Source of the DNA: Prorocentrum cordatum
Taxonomy: Eukaryota; Sar; Dinophyceae; Prorocentrales; Prorocentraceae
Length of the DNA stretch: 64,000 bases
Direction: 5' to 3'
Assembly: GCA_963575745.1 (NCBI GenBank)
Contig: CAUYUJ010017837.1
Coordinates: 1,663,613-1,727,612, forward strand
In this document: positions 1-9,067 of the stretch, in pieces
How positions within the stretch are numbered: the stretch's first letter is position 1
Layout: every line of letters begins with the position of its first letter
Notes under the pieces: generated by a model
Told to the model about the DNA's origin: nothing
Seen by the model: only the letters and a program-made list of their open reading frames with translations
Database searches by the model: none
Program-made: the position numbers and the translations under genes

Positions 1-960
1 ACTCTTGATCTCGACGGGTTGGAGCGGGCCTGCACTCAGCCGTCGACTGGGCATGGCCAGCGCCGACCTTGAAACGGCGTGCAAAGTGCAGAGGCACGCG
101 CGGCTACCCCTCGACAGGAAACTCGCAGTTGTCGTTGACACATTGTTTGTTTTAGCAAAGCAGAACGCAACAGGATCGATGTTTTGTCAAGTGCGTTGCC
201 TGCGCCGGATTTCGGGCATCACTCACTCGTGCATGAGCCGCATTAGTGATGAAATTGTTGTACTGCGATGTTGTGCTCAGAAGCTGAGCGACATACTTGC
301 GAATTTGCGGCTGGCGCTCATAGGACACATTGCCCTGATGCTGGAGGCCAGCCCCGTTCGCAGGTGCATTTTCCACTCCACAAAATTTCGAGCTCGCGCA
401 CGCTTGGGTTTCCGTAGGGATCGGCCCTGCAACGCATTGAAATTTCAAATGTACGACCTTGATTGCCAGACTGCCAGCGGAGAGGAAGCCTTGCACGCGT
501 TGTGGAATCAAGGGCTGAAAGTTTAACTTTGGATGTGCGAGTTAATGTTTCTGGTTTTGATGCATGCTGGGATGGTTCTGAGTTTATGATTCTGATTGGG
601 GAGGAAATGCGAAACATCGCCCCCGGCAGCCTGCCTTCCAGGTGGTGTCGTCGTTCCCTCTTCCGCCGTCGTCCCTCGGGCTGTCGCTCAGGTTTCGCCC
701 TCCTCCCCCTTCCGCTTGTTGTCCCCTGTCGCGTGCCCTCCTCCTCCCCCCGGCCCCGGGCTCGTCCTGGACCCCGGGTGTCGTTCCCTCCTCTGCCTCC
801 CTGCGGCGGTTGCTCCCCCGGGTCGTCCACCTTGCGGGTCACTTTGGCGAGTGGGGTATGCATCATGAGATGTGTAAGCCTTCCATGTGCATGGAGCCGG
901 CGACGCCAGAAGTTTCGCATCGCCGGTCGTTGTTTCCCACCCCCTTATGCCAATGCACTC
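1..960. other. No supportable gene
   Basis: Open frames exist on both strands, but none has a recognisable motif or a composition I would call coding. The right half (about 640-840) is a pyrimidine-rich CCTCC/CGTCC tract, which by itself keeps frames open. Nothing else is seen. Confidence 0.5.
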
Positions 961-972
961 TGACGTGCGCGG

Positions 973-973
<1 letters not shown>

Positions 974-1005
<32 letters not shown>

Positions 1006-1011
1006 TTCTCT
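974..1011. repeat. CT microsatellite
   Basis: Nearly uninterrupted dinucleotide tract of CT with a few TTT interruptions. Similar CT tracts recur at 27.76-27.84 kb and 28.91-28.95 kb. Confidence 0.9.
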
Positions 1012-1343
1012 TGGGTGCCTCTCGGGTCCTCACGGCATGTTTCTCATGGGTTTCGTGAAACCCTGGCATGGACCGTGAGTTGGGGGCCTCTTGAAGCCTC
1101 CCAAGGAACGGCGTGCGGGATGCAGACGCGAGACGTCACATACGATTCTGGGGATTGGGAGGCCTCCTAGGATCCTCTTGGAAGCTTCCAAGGATCCTTC
1201 TGGCGCCTTTTAGGGCTGTCGATGGGAATCCGGTCGCGTTTTCGGAATCCCTCGGGAACCTCTGAGGGCCTTTTCGAAGCGTCCACAGGCCCCCCACGGC
1301 ATTTACAGCTGTCTGGGAACTCCCTGAGCCCCGACGGCCAGCC

Positions 1344-1490
1344 GCAGCATCAGCAGCAGCAGCAACACCAGCCCCAGCAGCAGCATCACCAGCACCAGCA
1401 AAAGCAGCAGCAACAGCAGCAGTACCAGCAGCACTACCAGCAGCAGCACCAGCATTACCACCAACAGCATCACCAACACCAACACCACTC
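1344..1490. repeat. CAG/CAC trinucleotide microsatellite
   Basis: About 49 trinucleotides, mostly CAG, CAC and CAA. In frame it would read as a Gln/His tract, but the open frame has no non-repetitive coding flank, so I treat it as a microsatellite rather than an exon. Confidence 0.85.
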
Positions 1491-1628
1491 TCGTGAGACA
1501 GCTTGAGCCTGTTTCTTATTTTCCGGGATACCGGCCGTCATCGGCCCCGCCGCCCCCATATGACGTCACGTTCCGCGCCAAGGGCGTCCGGGAGTGCCCA
1601 GGGATGACTGAGGCCAAGTGGGAGCAGC

Positions 1629-1932
1629 ATGTAGGCGGCGATGTGCACCACAGCGACTATGTACACCACAGTGCTCGCGTGCACCACAGCACGCGTGTAC
1701 ACCAAAGCGACTGCATACACCGCAACAGCCGTGTGCAATGCAGCGCCTGTGTACACCACGGTGCTTGTGTGCACCACAACGCCTGTGTACACCACATCGA
1801 ATGTGCACACCGCAACAACAATTTGCAACACAGCGCCTGTGCACACCACAACGCCTGCGTACTCCACAACATCCGCGTGCAACGCAGTGCTGGTGTACAC
1901 CACAACGCCTGTGTGCACCAGCGCACGTAGAA
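1629..1932 (+). repeat. 18-bp minisatellite, forward array
   Basis: About 16 degenerate copies of an 18-bp unit close to GTGTACACCACAGCGCCT. Because the period is a multiple of three, several frames stay open across it; these are artefacts of the repeat. The same unit occurs in reverse orientation at 2438-2618, so the two arrays form an inverted pair about 0.5 kb apart. Confidence 0.85.
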
Positions 1933-2010
1933 GGAGCATGTCGGTGAGGATCTGCTGCGGACAGCTAAACACCACGCCAAGGAAACGGATATAATAAAAT
2001 GCGATGCGTT

Positions 2011-2119
2011 TCCCTCCTCCCGCCTCGTCGTCGTCGTCGTCCTCCTCCTCCTCCTCCTCGTCTTCCTCCTCCTCCTCCTCCACCACCTCCTCTTCCTCCT
2101 CCTGCTCCTACTCGTCCTC
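2011..2119. repeat. TCG/TCC trinucleotide microsatellite
   Basis: Trinucleotide tract of TCG then TCC units lying between the two inverted 18-bp minisatellite arrays. Confidence 0.85.
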
Positions 2120-2437
2120 CCTAACCTTGCCCCCCGTCGTGCGGGTCGGCGCTGCAGAGGACGTGCGAATTTCATCGTGCACCGCAGAATGGTCTACTGA
2201 ATCAGCCCACTTGCATCTCGGACGGCCAACTCTGCGGGAGCCTTCTGGACGCAGATGGGAGGAGTTAGGATGATGCAGGAGGACTCGGGAGGACTCGTAG
2301 ATTCCAGCGGTGCTCCTTCTTCAATTCGGATGAATTTCCAAATCATATATAAAACAAAAGTGTGGTATACAAAGGCGCTTCATTGTGTCATGAGGGTTGC
2401 TTCCAAACTTACATATTTTATTTGCGAGAAGGGTGTT

Positions 2438-2618
2438 TAGTTGCGCACGGTTGCCGTGGCGCACACAAGCGCCGTGGTGTACACAGGCGGTGTGGTACAC
2501 GCAGGCACTTTGGTGTACACAAGCGCTGTGGTCCATACAGGCACTGTGGCAGACACTGACGCTGTGTTGCACGTACACAGTCACTGCGGTAGTGTACACA
2601 GGCGCTGTGGTGCAGATC
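2438..2618 (-). repeat. 18-bp minisatellite, inverted array
   Basis: About ten degenerate copies of the unit seen at 1629-1932, here as the reverse complement (plus-strand unit close to GTGTACACAGGCGCTGTG). The arrays are long enough to fold into a large imperfect hairpin. Confidence 0.85.
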
Positions 2619-2749
2619 GCCACCTAACTACATGCTGCTGCTACCCGTCCTCGGTCAATCCTCAGCTTTCCCAGACGCCGCTGGCGCGAAATGTGACGTC
2701 ATCGGCCACTCCTCCCCAGATGACGGCCGTCATCGGCCCAGGGTCCTTG

Positions 2750-3321
2750 CGTGACCGCTCTTGGGGTCCTCGTGGAACCCACCTGGAGCCACATTGGGGC
2801 CCTCCGGGAGCGTTCAGGTTTCTCGAAGGCGGCTGGGGGAGGCCCCAAGAAGGCCGCAGGGGCGTCCAAGGGGCCCCAAGAGCAGTCAGTCATCGTTCAC
2901 GCGAGCGATCTTTCGCGTAACCGCTCTTGCGGTCCTCGTGGAACCCTCTTGTGGCCTTCTTGGAGCGCTCTGGTGCCCTCTTGGGGCTGCTGTAGGGCCG
3001 CATACATGATTTGTTCAACCGTCTTTGTTCGTGCGAGTGTCCTCCTGGGGCCGCTGTTGGGCCGCCTTGGAGGCCTTTGGGGCTCTCTTGGGGGACTCTC
3101 GAGGTGGGTTGGGGCGGTCTCGGGGGCCTCTTGGGTATTGTTGGTGCGATTTTTGAAGCCTCTTGGTCCGCCCTGGAGCGTCGGAAAACTGTAAAGGCGA
3201 GAACAAGAGAATCTCTCAAACCTATGAACAATCTTTGAACTTTGCTCTTTTGGGGGCCTCGTGGAGGCCTCGTGGGGGCCTTCTGGAGGCTTCGTGGGGG
3301 CCTCGTGTAGGCCTCTTCGGG

Positions 3322-3327
<6 letters not shown>
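2750..3327. repeat. Degenerate GGCCTCTTGGGG repeat, LINE target
   Basis: Loosely repeated motifs of the type GGCCTC(T/G)TGGGG, most regular at 3240-3325. The same motif family continues at 8735-8830 on the far side of the LINE, so the LINE was inserted inside this repeat block. Related motifs occur at 1080-1215 and 24131-24293. Confidence 0.7.
3309..3327. repeat. LINE target-site duplication, 3' copy
   Basis: The 19-bp sequence AGGCCTCTTCGGGCCTCTT directly abuts the poly(T) tract. It is repeated without mismatch at 8735-8753, directly abutting the other end of the element. The surrounding DNA contains similar motifs, but an exact 19-bp match placed at both element ends is best explained as a target-site duplication. 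Confidence 0.9.

Positions 3328-3395
<68 letters not shown>
3328..3395 (-). other. LINE poly(A) tail (poly-T on plus strand)
   Basis: Uninterrupted T run on the plus strand; two further Ts (3326-3327) belong to the target duplication or tail. It lies 49 nt downstream of the ORF2 stop codon. Frames reading poly-Lys or poly-Phe through it are artefacts. Confidence 0.92.
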
Positions 3396-3399
<4 letters not shown>

Positions 3400-3444
3400 C
3401 TATCAGCCCCTGAACTTCTTTGCGATGCTTGAGGGCACTGTGCC

Positions 3445-6400
3445 TCAAGACCCCACTTCGGGCACTTCAAGCCACCTTCCGCGGCCTGTAGTGGCCCGCC
3501 CAGGCTGAGATCCCTCAGCAGCAGCAGCGGTGACACGCACACGGGGAGAGGAGGAGGAGGAACTAGAGAACTGCACAGCGGCCTGCTGACTCCACGCTCG
3601 TGAAAGGAAAGGGTGGCGGCGAGCAGTAACTCGCAGCCGAGCTTCGAAGTGTTCAGCTGGGGTTCCTGGGGTGCTCTTACGCCTGGCGGAATGGGCAGCG
3701 AGGAACGCATCGATACAGGCGGCAAAGAGAACATTAGACGAACGTGGTGAGGGTGAAAGAAGGAGTGCGGGGAAGAGCCAGGGATACCCCTCAGGAATCG
3801 ACGACGACGGTGGAAGAATGTGTCCAAGCCAACAATGAAATAGATGAAAGAGACGGGGGCAGCGAGCATAGTGAGCAACTGAGTCAAGGTCACGACCTTG
3901 CGCGTGTGGGCACCCCAGGAGGCAGCCTTTCGCCGCCGAATGAAATCGGGTCGAAGTACAGACTGATCTCGAGAGGAATCTGAGGAGCGACACTATCATA
4001 TACGGCTGTGTTTTCTGAATCACGTAGTGGGCATTGATGAAAAACCTGTCAACCATCTCACGCTGTACTAGGGGAAACCATTTTTGAATACGACGCTGTA
4101 GAATACTGTGTGGGTGTTCTCGACGCGACGTGTTGGCCCAGAGCATACCATAAAGTAAATGTTGAAGCTTTTTGTGTTCAGATGGGATGCGTGCTAAGAT
4201 AGTAGGGGGAGATGGACTCGACGGAGTGCGAGGCAGACTGAAATACCACTCATACAGCCGGCGCATATATGCAAGGAAAGATGAATTCCACCATCCACTG
4301 CAAAACCGAACGAAGATACTTTCACGTTCATCTCGCAGGGCCTCCAGCCTCGACAACGTGATACTGAAAGTGCTGCTGCGAATAACATAGCGAAGGCACG
4401 TTGCACGGGCAAGAGTCTGAAGGTCCTGAAATTCCACAGGAAGATGGAAGCTAGATAACTGCGTACATAAGTCGTATGAGAGTGAGTTTCGTGGCCCCGC
4501 AGTGAGGTACATGACCGCCTCCTTATACATGTGAAGAAGAGCAGGGGATACAGGATGTAGTTGTAGAGTGAAGGACAAGATGGAGACACACATGACTTTG
4601 AAGGCCAGCGCCGAACGTGTGAGACCGAGGCCCAGCTGTCTGGTGATCCCGACACGGCGACGAAACTTTGGGGCGGCCTCGCACCACGCAACCATCTCGG
4701 CACCACGGCCGATATAGATACCTAAGTATTTGACAACCTCTAAGACCTGGATCTTTTTGAACTCACCCACAAGCAACCGAACCGAGTCCCTCAGGAGGTT
4801 CACATCAAGGGAGCCCACGACCAGGATCTGACACTTTTTGAAGTTAAGCCTGAGTCCCGCAATCTTTTCGAGCCGAGTCAGCAGGGCGAGGAGGGGGCCC
4901 AGGGAGCGGAAAACGTCTCTGAGACCAAAGCAGAAATCGTCGGCGTAGGCGAAAGTCCTGTCGATGTGCGCCGACGCCTTGAAACGAACCCAACGAAGCA
5001 GAGGGTCTGCAGCAAGTACAAAAAGAAGCATACTACTCGGGCAGCCCTGTTTGACCCCACTCGACATGATGAACTCTCCATGGATCCTTCCACCCAGGCA
5101 GATGATGGCTATATTAGACATGTAGAGAAGGCTGAAAAACTTGCAAACATAAGGGCATACCTTCATAGTGACTAGCACGTGCAGCATCCACGGGATCGCC
5201 AGCGAAGGGAACGCGGCGCAAAAGTCTGTGAGGAAGAGGCAAGAGTTCTTTCTGTCGAGGACGTGTTGTTCCAACCCCCAACCCTCCGCCTCCACAACAT
5301 TAGTGAGCATATCCCTGCCAGCAACGCACTTCTGTTCGGGCGAGATCAAGCTGCTGGTGTTGGCGGCTAACGAACAAGACATGGCACCAGCTAAGATCTT
5401 CACATCTGTATTTGACATGCTGAGCGGGCGCGTGCAGCTAGGGTGTCGAAGAACATCATCATGCTTATCCCGAGGTTCTGTGCCCTTCGGTAGGAAGACC
5501 ATGAGGCTCCGCCTCATTTGGGTCGGCAGCTCGTGAACGTCATCTGTAAAGAGGGTAAGATAGACATCGTATAACAGACGGGACGCATCAGGAATCTTCC
5601 AGACCCCGTATGGCAACCCATCTTCACCCGGCATACTGTGGACCCGCGACCTCACATAGTCATACCATTCCCCGTATGAAAGCTTCCAGGCTCGAGGAAG
5701 GGGTTCAGGGATAGGTTGGATGAAAGCATCAATCTCAGCCCATTCATCGACGTTCAGAGGAGGAGCGGAGAACTCAGCAGACCAATAAGACTTAAGGACC
5801 TCGGCGGAGTGGTCGACAGACCTGCAGGGTACACCATTCTCATCGTATATGCCAGTCAGACAGGTGCGACTCTTAAAGCGTCGCCACAGCTCCTGCATTC
5901 GATTGACTCGGTTTTTCTTGGAGGCTTTGACTTCAGGGGAGAGGTCTGCAAGTTCAAGTTCCCGTGCTTCCTCATCAATCAACTGCATCTGGATACTGCG
6001 AATGAGACTGCAGAGGCCCTCCAGGCGGATACACTGAAACGTGGTGAGGCAAAAATGCGACTGTAACGTAGGGTAGCATTTAAGTGCACGGTGGATTAGC
6101 CAATCTTTGCCCAGTCGCCATCCTCGAAGAGCCTGCAAGGCCCAATACTGCTTAAGCTCGAGTGCGTTGGCAACCTCGTGCTTGACAAACTCGCGCACGT
6201 GCGCGGCCGCGGCGAACATCAATTCCTTGAGCTGCTCAAGGCGCTCCCAGGGACCTAGCTCCGTGGACATATCTGCAATGGCGGCCTCCAGGAACCGTTG
6301 GAATTCCGGGTGCTTCGAGATCCACTTCGGGATGTTTTTGGGGCCATCTTGGGGCCTGAAGGGCTCGATATTGATGAAAATCGGGATGTGATCGCTAGCC

Positions 6401-7497
6401 ATTTTTGCTTTGAGCTTGCCCAGGACGCCACAGCGTATGTCCAGGTCACGTATGATGGCTTGAGGAAGGGAGGTGTACGCCCGATCCAAACGTGCCGAAA
6501 GAGTAATGACCCCATCCCTGACCTCCCGCCTAGTGTCCTGCTCTTGGTAAAATTCAGTGAGGTGAGGAAAGTGTCGTTGAAAAAGCCTGGCCTGAGCGCG
6601 ATCACCTGCTCTCCATCCCGACCCGTCATACAGCATACGTCCCTCCTCCTCAGGCACAAAGTTAAAGTCCCCAATCAAGATCCTATGATCGTTCGGGTAC
6701 TTCTGGAATTCAGACCGAAGCAATGACAGCGCGCGGGAGAACGTGGCAACAGAGTCACTCGTGTTAGGGAGGTGGAGGTTGAATATACTGATGGACCCAT
6801 TCAGACCAGAGAGACGACTATGGAGAATACGACCAGTAATAATCGGATTATGTGTAATAGTGTCGAACAGCTGACTAAACTCGCTACTGATGATCGTGAC
6901 GACCCCTCCTTCACGCTGAGAGTCGGGGAAGAACGAGGATCCAATCGACCAGCCCGAGGAAGCCGAGCCCAGCTCGCGATGGAGCTCTCCGATATCTCCT
7001 ATGTGTCCGTGTGTTTCCTGGCAGCACGTGATAGCGAATCTGCGAGGGAGCGAGAGGAGGAGTGAGTAGCGTGCGCTGGCACGCCATCCTGAACGTTTGA
7101 CAGAGCTGAACAAACCGTGTGTATTCCACGAACAGATGGTAAGCGGAGCCTTCGGGACAAAGGGAAGACTATTGGGAGAGGGGGAAAAGGGAGGACTATT
7201 AGACAAGGCCTCACCACGTTCGTGCGAAGAAAAAGATGGAGGTGTGCGTGTCACTGTGTTCCATCCAGCCAGAGGCAGAGTTGAACTCTCCGCGCCGTGC
7301 GCGGGGCCGGGGAGCAACGGTGCGAGGGTCACTAACGGCGCACCGCCGGGCAGTCCCCACTCGCACCGCGCCCCCCGTGTGCGTGTCACTGTGGCCTCCT
7401 GGCCACCCGAAGTGCAGTCAGAATCAGCGTCGAAAGGGGCGCCTGATGGGCACAAGCGCAGCAGCGCGGATGGCGGCAGCCTGGGTCTCCAACCCAA
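3445..7497 (-). CDS. LINE ORF2: endonuclease and reverse transcriptase
   Basis: Open frame of 1350 codons. Numbering from 7497, an apurinic-endonuclease-like domain covers about residues 118-375 with CSWNTHG, CCQETHG, LIGDFNF, LDRAYT and ASDHIP. The reverse transcriptase covers about 650-930 with motif A DFCAAFPSL (Asp758), motif B GVKQGCPSSML, and motif C FAYADD (851-854). A C-terminal Cys/His cluster (C1192, C1196, H1209, C1213) resembles the zinc knuckle found at the end of many LINE ORF2 proteins. The endonuclease nicks target DNA and the RT copies the element RNA from the nick. The first codon is TTG, and no in-frame ATG occurs before about residue 288, inside the endonuclease. Translation therefore probably depends on ORF1: ORF2 overlaps ORF1 by 74 nt in the +1 frame. 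The true start is unknown. Confidence 0.92.
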   Translation of the reverse strand: MGWRPRLPPSALLRLCPSGAPFDADSDCTSGGQEATVTRTRGARCEWGLPGGAPLVTLAPLLPGPAHGAESSTLPLAGWNTVTRTPPSFSSHERGEALSNSPPFSPSPNSLPFVPKAPLTICSWNTHGLFSSVKRSGWRASARYSLLLSLPRRFAITCCQETHGHIGDIGELHRELGSASSGWSIGSSFFPDSQREGGVVTIISSEFSQLFDTITHNPIITGRILHSRLSGLNGSISIFNLHLPNTSDSVATFSRALSLLRSEFQKYPNDHRILIGDFNFVPEEEGRMLYDGSGWRAGDRAQARLFQRHFPHLTEFYQEQDTRREVRDGVITLSARLDRAYTSLPQAIIRDLDIRCGVLGKLKAKMASDHIPIFINIEPFRPQDGPKNIPKWISKHPEFQRFLEAAIADMSTELGPWERLEQLKELMFAAAAHVREFVKHEVANALELKQYWALQALRGWRLGKDWLIHRALKCYPTLQSHFCLTTFQCIRLEGLCSLIRSIQMQLIDEEARELELADLSPEVKASKKNRVNRMQELWRRFKSRTCLTGIYDENGVPCRSVDHSAEVLKSYWSAEFSAPPLNVDEWAEIDAFIQPIPEPLPRAWKLSYGEWYDYVRSRVHSMPGEDGLPYGVWKIPDASRLLYDVYLTLFTDDVHELPTQMRRSLMVFLPKGTEPRDKHDDVLRHPSCTRPLSMSNTDVKILAGAMSCSLAANTSSLISPEQKCVAGRDMLTNVVEAEGWGLEQHVLDRKNSCLFLTDFCAAFPSLAIPWMLHVLVTMKVCPYVCKFFSLLYMSNIAIICLGGRIHGEFIMSSGVKQGCPSSMLLFVLAADPLLRWVRFKASAHIDRTFAYADDFCFGLRDVFRSLGPLLALLTRLEKIAGLRLNFKKCQILVVGSLDVNLLRDSVRLLVGEFKKIQVLEVVKYLGIYIGRGAEMVAWCEAAPKFRRRVGITRQLGLGLTRSALAFKVMCVSILSFTLQLHPVSPALLHMYKEAVMYLTAGPRNSLSYDLCTQLSSFHLPVEFQDLQTLARATCLRYVIRSSTFSITLSRLEALRDERESIFVRFCSGWWNSSFLAYMRRLYEWYFSLPRTPSSPSPPTILARIPSEHKKLQHLLYGMLWANTSRREHPHSILQRRIQKWFPLVQREMVDRFFINAHYVIQKTQPYMIVSLLRFLSRSVCTSTRFHSAAKGCLLGCPHAQGRDLDSVAHYARCPRLFHLFHCWLGHILPPSSSIPEGYPWLFPALLLSPSPRSSNVLFAACIDAFLAAHSARRKSTPGTPAEHFEARLRVTARRHPFLSRAWSQQAAVQFSSSSSSSPRVRVTAAAAEGSQPGRATTGRGRWLEVPEVGS

Positions 7498-8578
7498 ACT
7501 CTCTCAGGCCAGCGGCGTCGAGCTCGACGGAAATCGCGAGGTCGTCACCCGAGACCTGGATCTGGGCAATCTCGATGGGTTCATTCTCTGACTTCAAGGC
7601 GTATACGAGCCCTCCCAACCCATTGCTGCCAACTTCGATGCCCCTGGGAGCCAACAGGTTGGATACGAGCGCGCGCACTTTGCCCATGGAGAGGAACAGC
7701 TGGCGGCCTTTGATGTCCTGGTCTCTCTTGAGCTTGACATTGAGCATGTTCTGCGGGGCGAGGGGGTCAGGATGGCGAAAGACCCCGTCGCGACTGTAGT
7801 TCGTCAGGAAGTTCGTGGCGTCTGAGGCGCTCTCGAAGTGGAAGGTGATCTTCTTGGCCATGTCAAAACATTTGGCGGTGATCCGAGCCTGGACATCCTG
7901 CGGGGCGTACTGCGACTTGATGGCGTCGGCAATCGTCTTCAGGGAGCGGGCGAGCATCTTGCGAGGGAAGCCGATCGCGACCAGCGTGCAAGTGTTGTCC
8001 TGCTGCGCCTCGACCGAGCTGGAGACCGAGGGGGCTGTCGAAATAGTGCGTAACTGTGCCTTGATCTCGGCAATCTGTTGTTGAATTTTGGCGTGAACCT
8101 CAGCACCCTGTTCGTCGTCTATGTCGAAGATAGGCACGGCTGTACGGGCTTCCTGGGCGCGGAGCTCATTCGTGATCTGCGTGTGGACCTCACCCTTGAG
8201 CGTGGTGAAGCGGTCGTTCAGGTCGGTGAACATGGCGGACTGTTGGCCTTCGAGTTGAGCGACTTTCGATTGAATGTCATTGGTGAGGGTGGTCATATTC
8301 ACCGTGAGCTGATCACACCTAACAGTCTGTGCAGCGACCTGGTTCTTGATGAGGCCAATGTCGTAGGACTGCGTGGAGAGTTGCGAGCCGAAACCTCGGA
8401 GCGCGCGTAGCACTTCGTCGAGCTTCTCGCCGTCGGAGGCCTTCGGGCGCTTGCTCTTGGTGCCAACGGAGCGGCCAGGATCCGAGCGGCCAGAGCGGCT
8501 GCGGGACGAGGAGTCCCTGCGTCTGGATTCACTGCTTCCCGTCGAGTCCGATGATCGGGACCTGTCGGCGGCAGGCAT
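7424..8578 (-). CDS. LINE ORF1: coiled-coil RNA-binding protein
   Basis: 384 residues from the first ATG (8578-8576); the frame is open further upstream but only through TTG within the spliced leader. Residues 1-45 are Ser/Arg/Asp-rich and basic. Residues about 50-165 have the heptad-like hydrophobic spacing of a coiled coil. A compact domain follows from about 195 (CTLVAIGFPRKM) with the alternation expected of an RRM-like fold, then a C-terminal domain. This matches the plan of LINE ORF1 proteins, which trimerise and coat element RNA. The domain assignment is by pattern, not by search. Its stop lies inside the beginning of ORF2. Confidence 0.8.
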   Translation of the reverse strand: MPAADRSRSSDSTGSSESRRRDSSSRSRSGRSDPGRSVGTKSKRPKASDGEKLDEVLRALRGFGSQLSTQSYDIGLIKNQVAAQTVRCDQLTVNMTTLTNDIQSKVAQLEGQQSAMFTDLNDRFTTLKGEVHTQITNELRAQEARTAVPIFDIDDEQGAEVHAKIQQQIAEIKAQLRTISTAPSVSSSVEAQQDNTCTLVAIGFPRKMLARSLKTIADAIKSQYAPQDVQARITAKCFDMAKKITFHFESASDATNFLTNYSRDGVFRHPDPLAPQNMLNVKLKRDQDIKGRQLFLSMGKVRALVSNLLAPRGIEVGSNGLGGLVYALKSENEPIEIAQIQVSGDDLAISVELDAAGLREFGLETQAAAIRAAALVPIRRPFRR

Positions 8579-8712
8579 GGCGGCCGCTGTGCAGTGGGAG
8601 GGAGGAAAGGAATAGAGAAAAGCGTGCAAGCTGCTGAGTCCTGGCCTGGGCAGACCACCTCTGGACCAGCTGAAGAAGCTGCTCCTGCCCAGCTGGCTTG
8701 ATAGATGTCGTA

Positions 8713-8734
8713 CTTGAGCCAAAATGGCTACGGA
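8713..8734 (-). other. Dinoflagellate spliced leader at LINE 5' end
   Basis: Read on the minus strand this is the 22-nt dinoflagellate SL (conserved part CCGTAGCCATTTTGGCTCAA, preceded here by T and ending in G). SL is the short exon trans-spliced onto nuclear mRNAs. Its first nucleotide (8734) directly abuts the target-site duplication (8735), so the inserted cDNA began exactly at the SL. No second, partial SL follows it, unlike repeatedly recycled SL-bearing genes described in dinoflagellates. Confidence 0.97.
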
Positions 8735-8753
8735 AGGCCTCTTCGGGCCTCTT
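8735..8753. repeat. LINE target-site duplication, 5' copy
   Basis: Exact second copy of the 19-bp sequence at 3309-3327, abutting the first base of the spliced leader. Confidence 0.9.
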
Positions 8754-8906
8754 GGGGGGTTCTTTGGGGCCCCTAGGAGCTTCCTGGGGGCCTCTCGGGG
8801 CCGAGGGCTCGAATATCCTTTCGTGGCCCCCGTCTAGACCTTCTCTGAAGTCGTCTTGGATGCCCGCATCCGAAAGAGCGTGTTCTACCGCTGCTGGCGG
8901 AAAACC

Positions 8907-9064
8907 GGGGGGGGTCACTACCGGTTCGAACCCCTCCCCCCCCCTTCCCAGTTCATCATGAAAAGGGGGGGGGGGGTCACTACCGGTTCGAACCCGGTTC
9001 GACGCCCCCCCCCCTCGAAAACGGGGGGGGTCACTACCGGCTCGAACCCCCCCCCCCTCGAAAA
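8907..9064 (+). repeat. GGTCACTACCGGTTCGAACC motif, three copies
   Basis: Three direct copies of a roughly 30-bp G-run + TCACTACCGGTTCGAACC + C-run unit, separated by homopolymers. Two copies in the opposite orientation lie at 9717-9790. The GGTTCGAAC core recalls a tRNA T-arm, but the bases either side do not pair into a stem, so this is not a tRNA. Confidence 0.8.
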
Positions 9065-9067
9065 CCG

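Larger units (their letters stand above)
3328..8734 (-). mobile_element. Full-length SL-capped LINE retrotransposon
   Basis: Complete non-LTR retrotransposon on the minus strand. In its own 5'-3' order it has the dinoflagellate spliced leader (8734-8713), a short 5' UTR, ORF1 (8578-7424), ORF2 with endonuclease and reverse transcriptase (7497-3445), a 49-nt 3' UTR and a poly(A) tail. It is bounded by perfect 19-bp target-site duplications. This architecture is that of an element integrated by target-primed reverse transcription of a polyadenylated, trans-spliced mRNA. Both reading frames are open and all catalytic motifs are present. That, with the unmutated duplication and uninterrupted tail, suggests a recent and possibly still competent copy. 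Two features are odd: the 5' end is the host SL, and ORF2 has no ATG before its endonuclease. Confidence 0.93.

Noticed and set aside
1222-1506. Gln/His-rich 94-codon protein
   Set aside because: Almost entirely a CAG/CAC microsatellite with no independent coding support.
1629-1932. CRISPR array
   Set aside because: The 18-bp units are contiguous and degenerate without spacers, and the genome is eukaryotic.
3309-3327. Target duplication as a coincidence of the GCCTC repeat
   Set aside because: Considered because flanks are repetitive, but the match is exact over 19 bp and sits precisely at the poly(A) and at the SL start.
2897-3893. Long minus-strand frames with poly-Lys
   Set aside because: They read through the LINE poly(A) tail in frames other than ORF2; the Lys tract and its flanks are artefacts.
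8920-9060. tRNA-like GGTTCGAACC motifs
   Set aside because: The T-arm-like core is not flanked by complementary stem bases, and no acceptor stem, D-arm or anticodon arm can be drawn.
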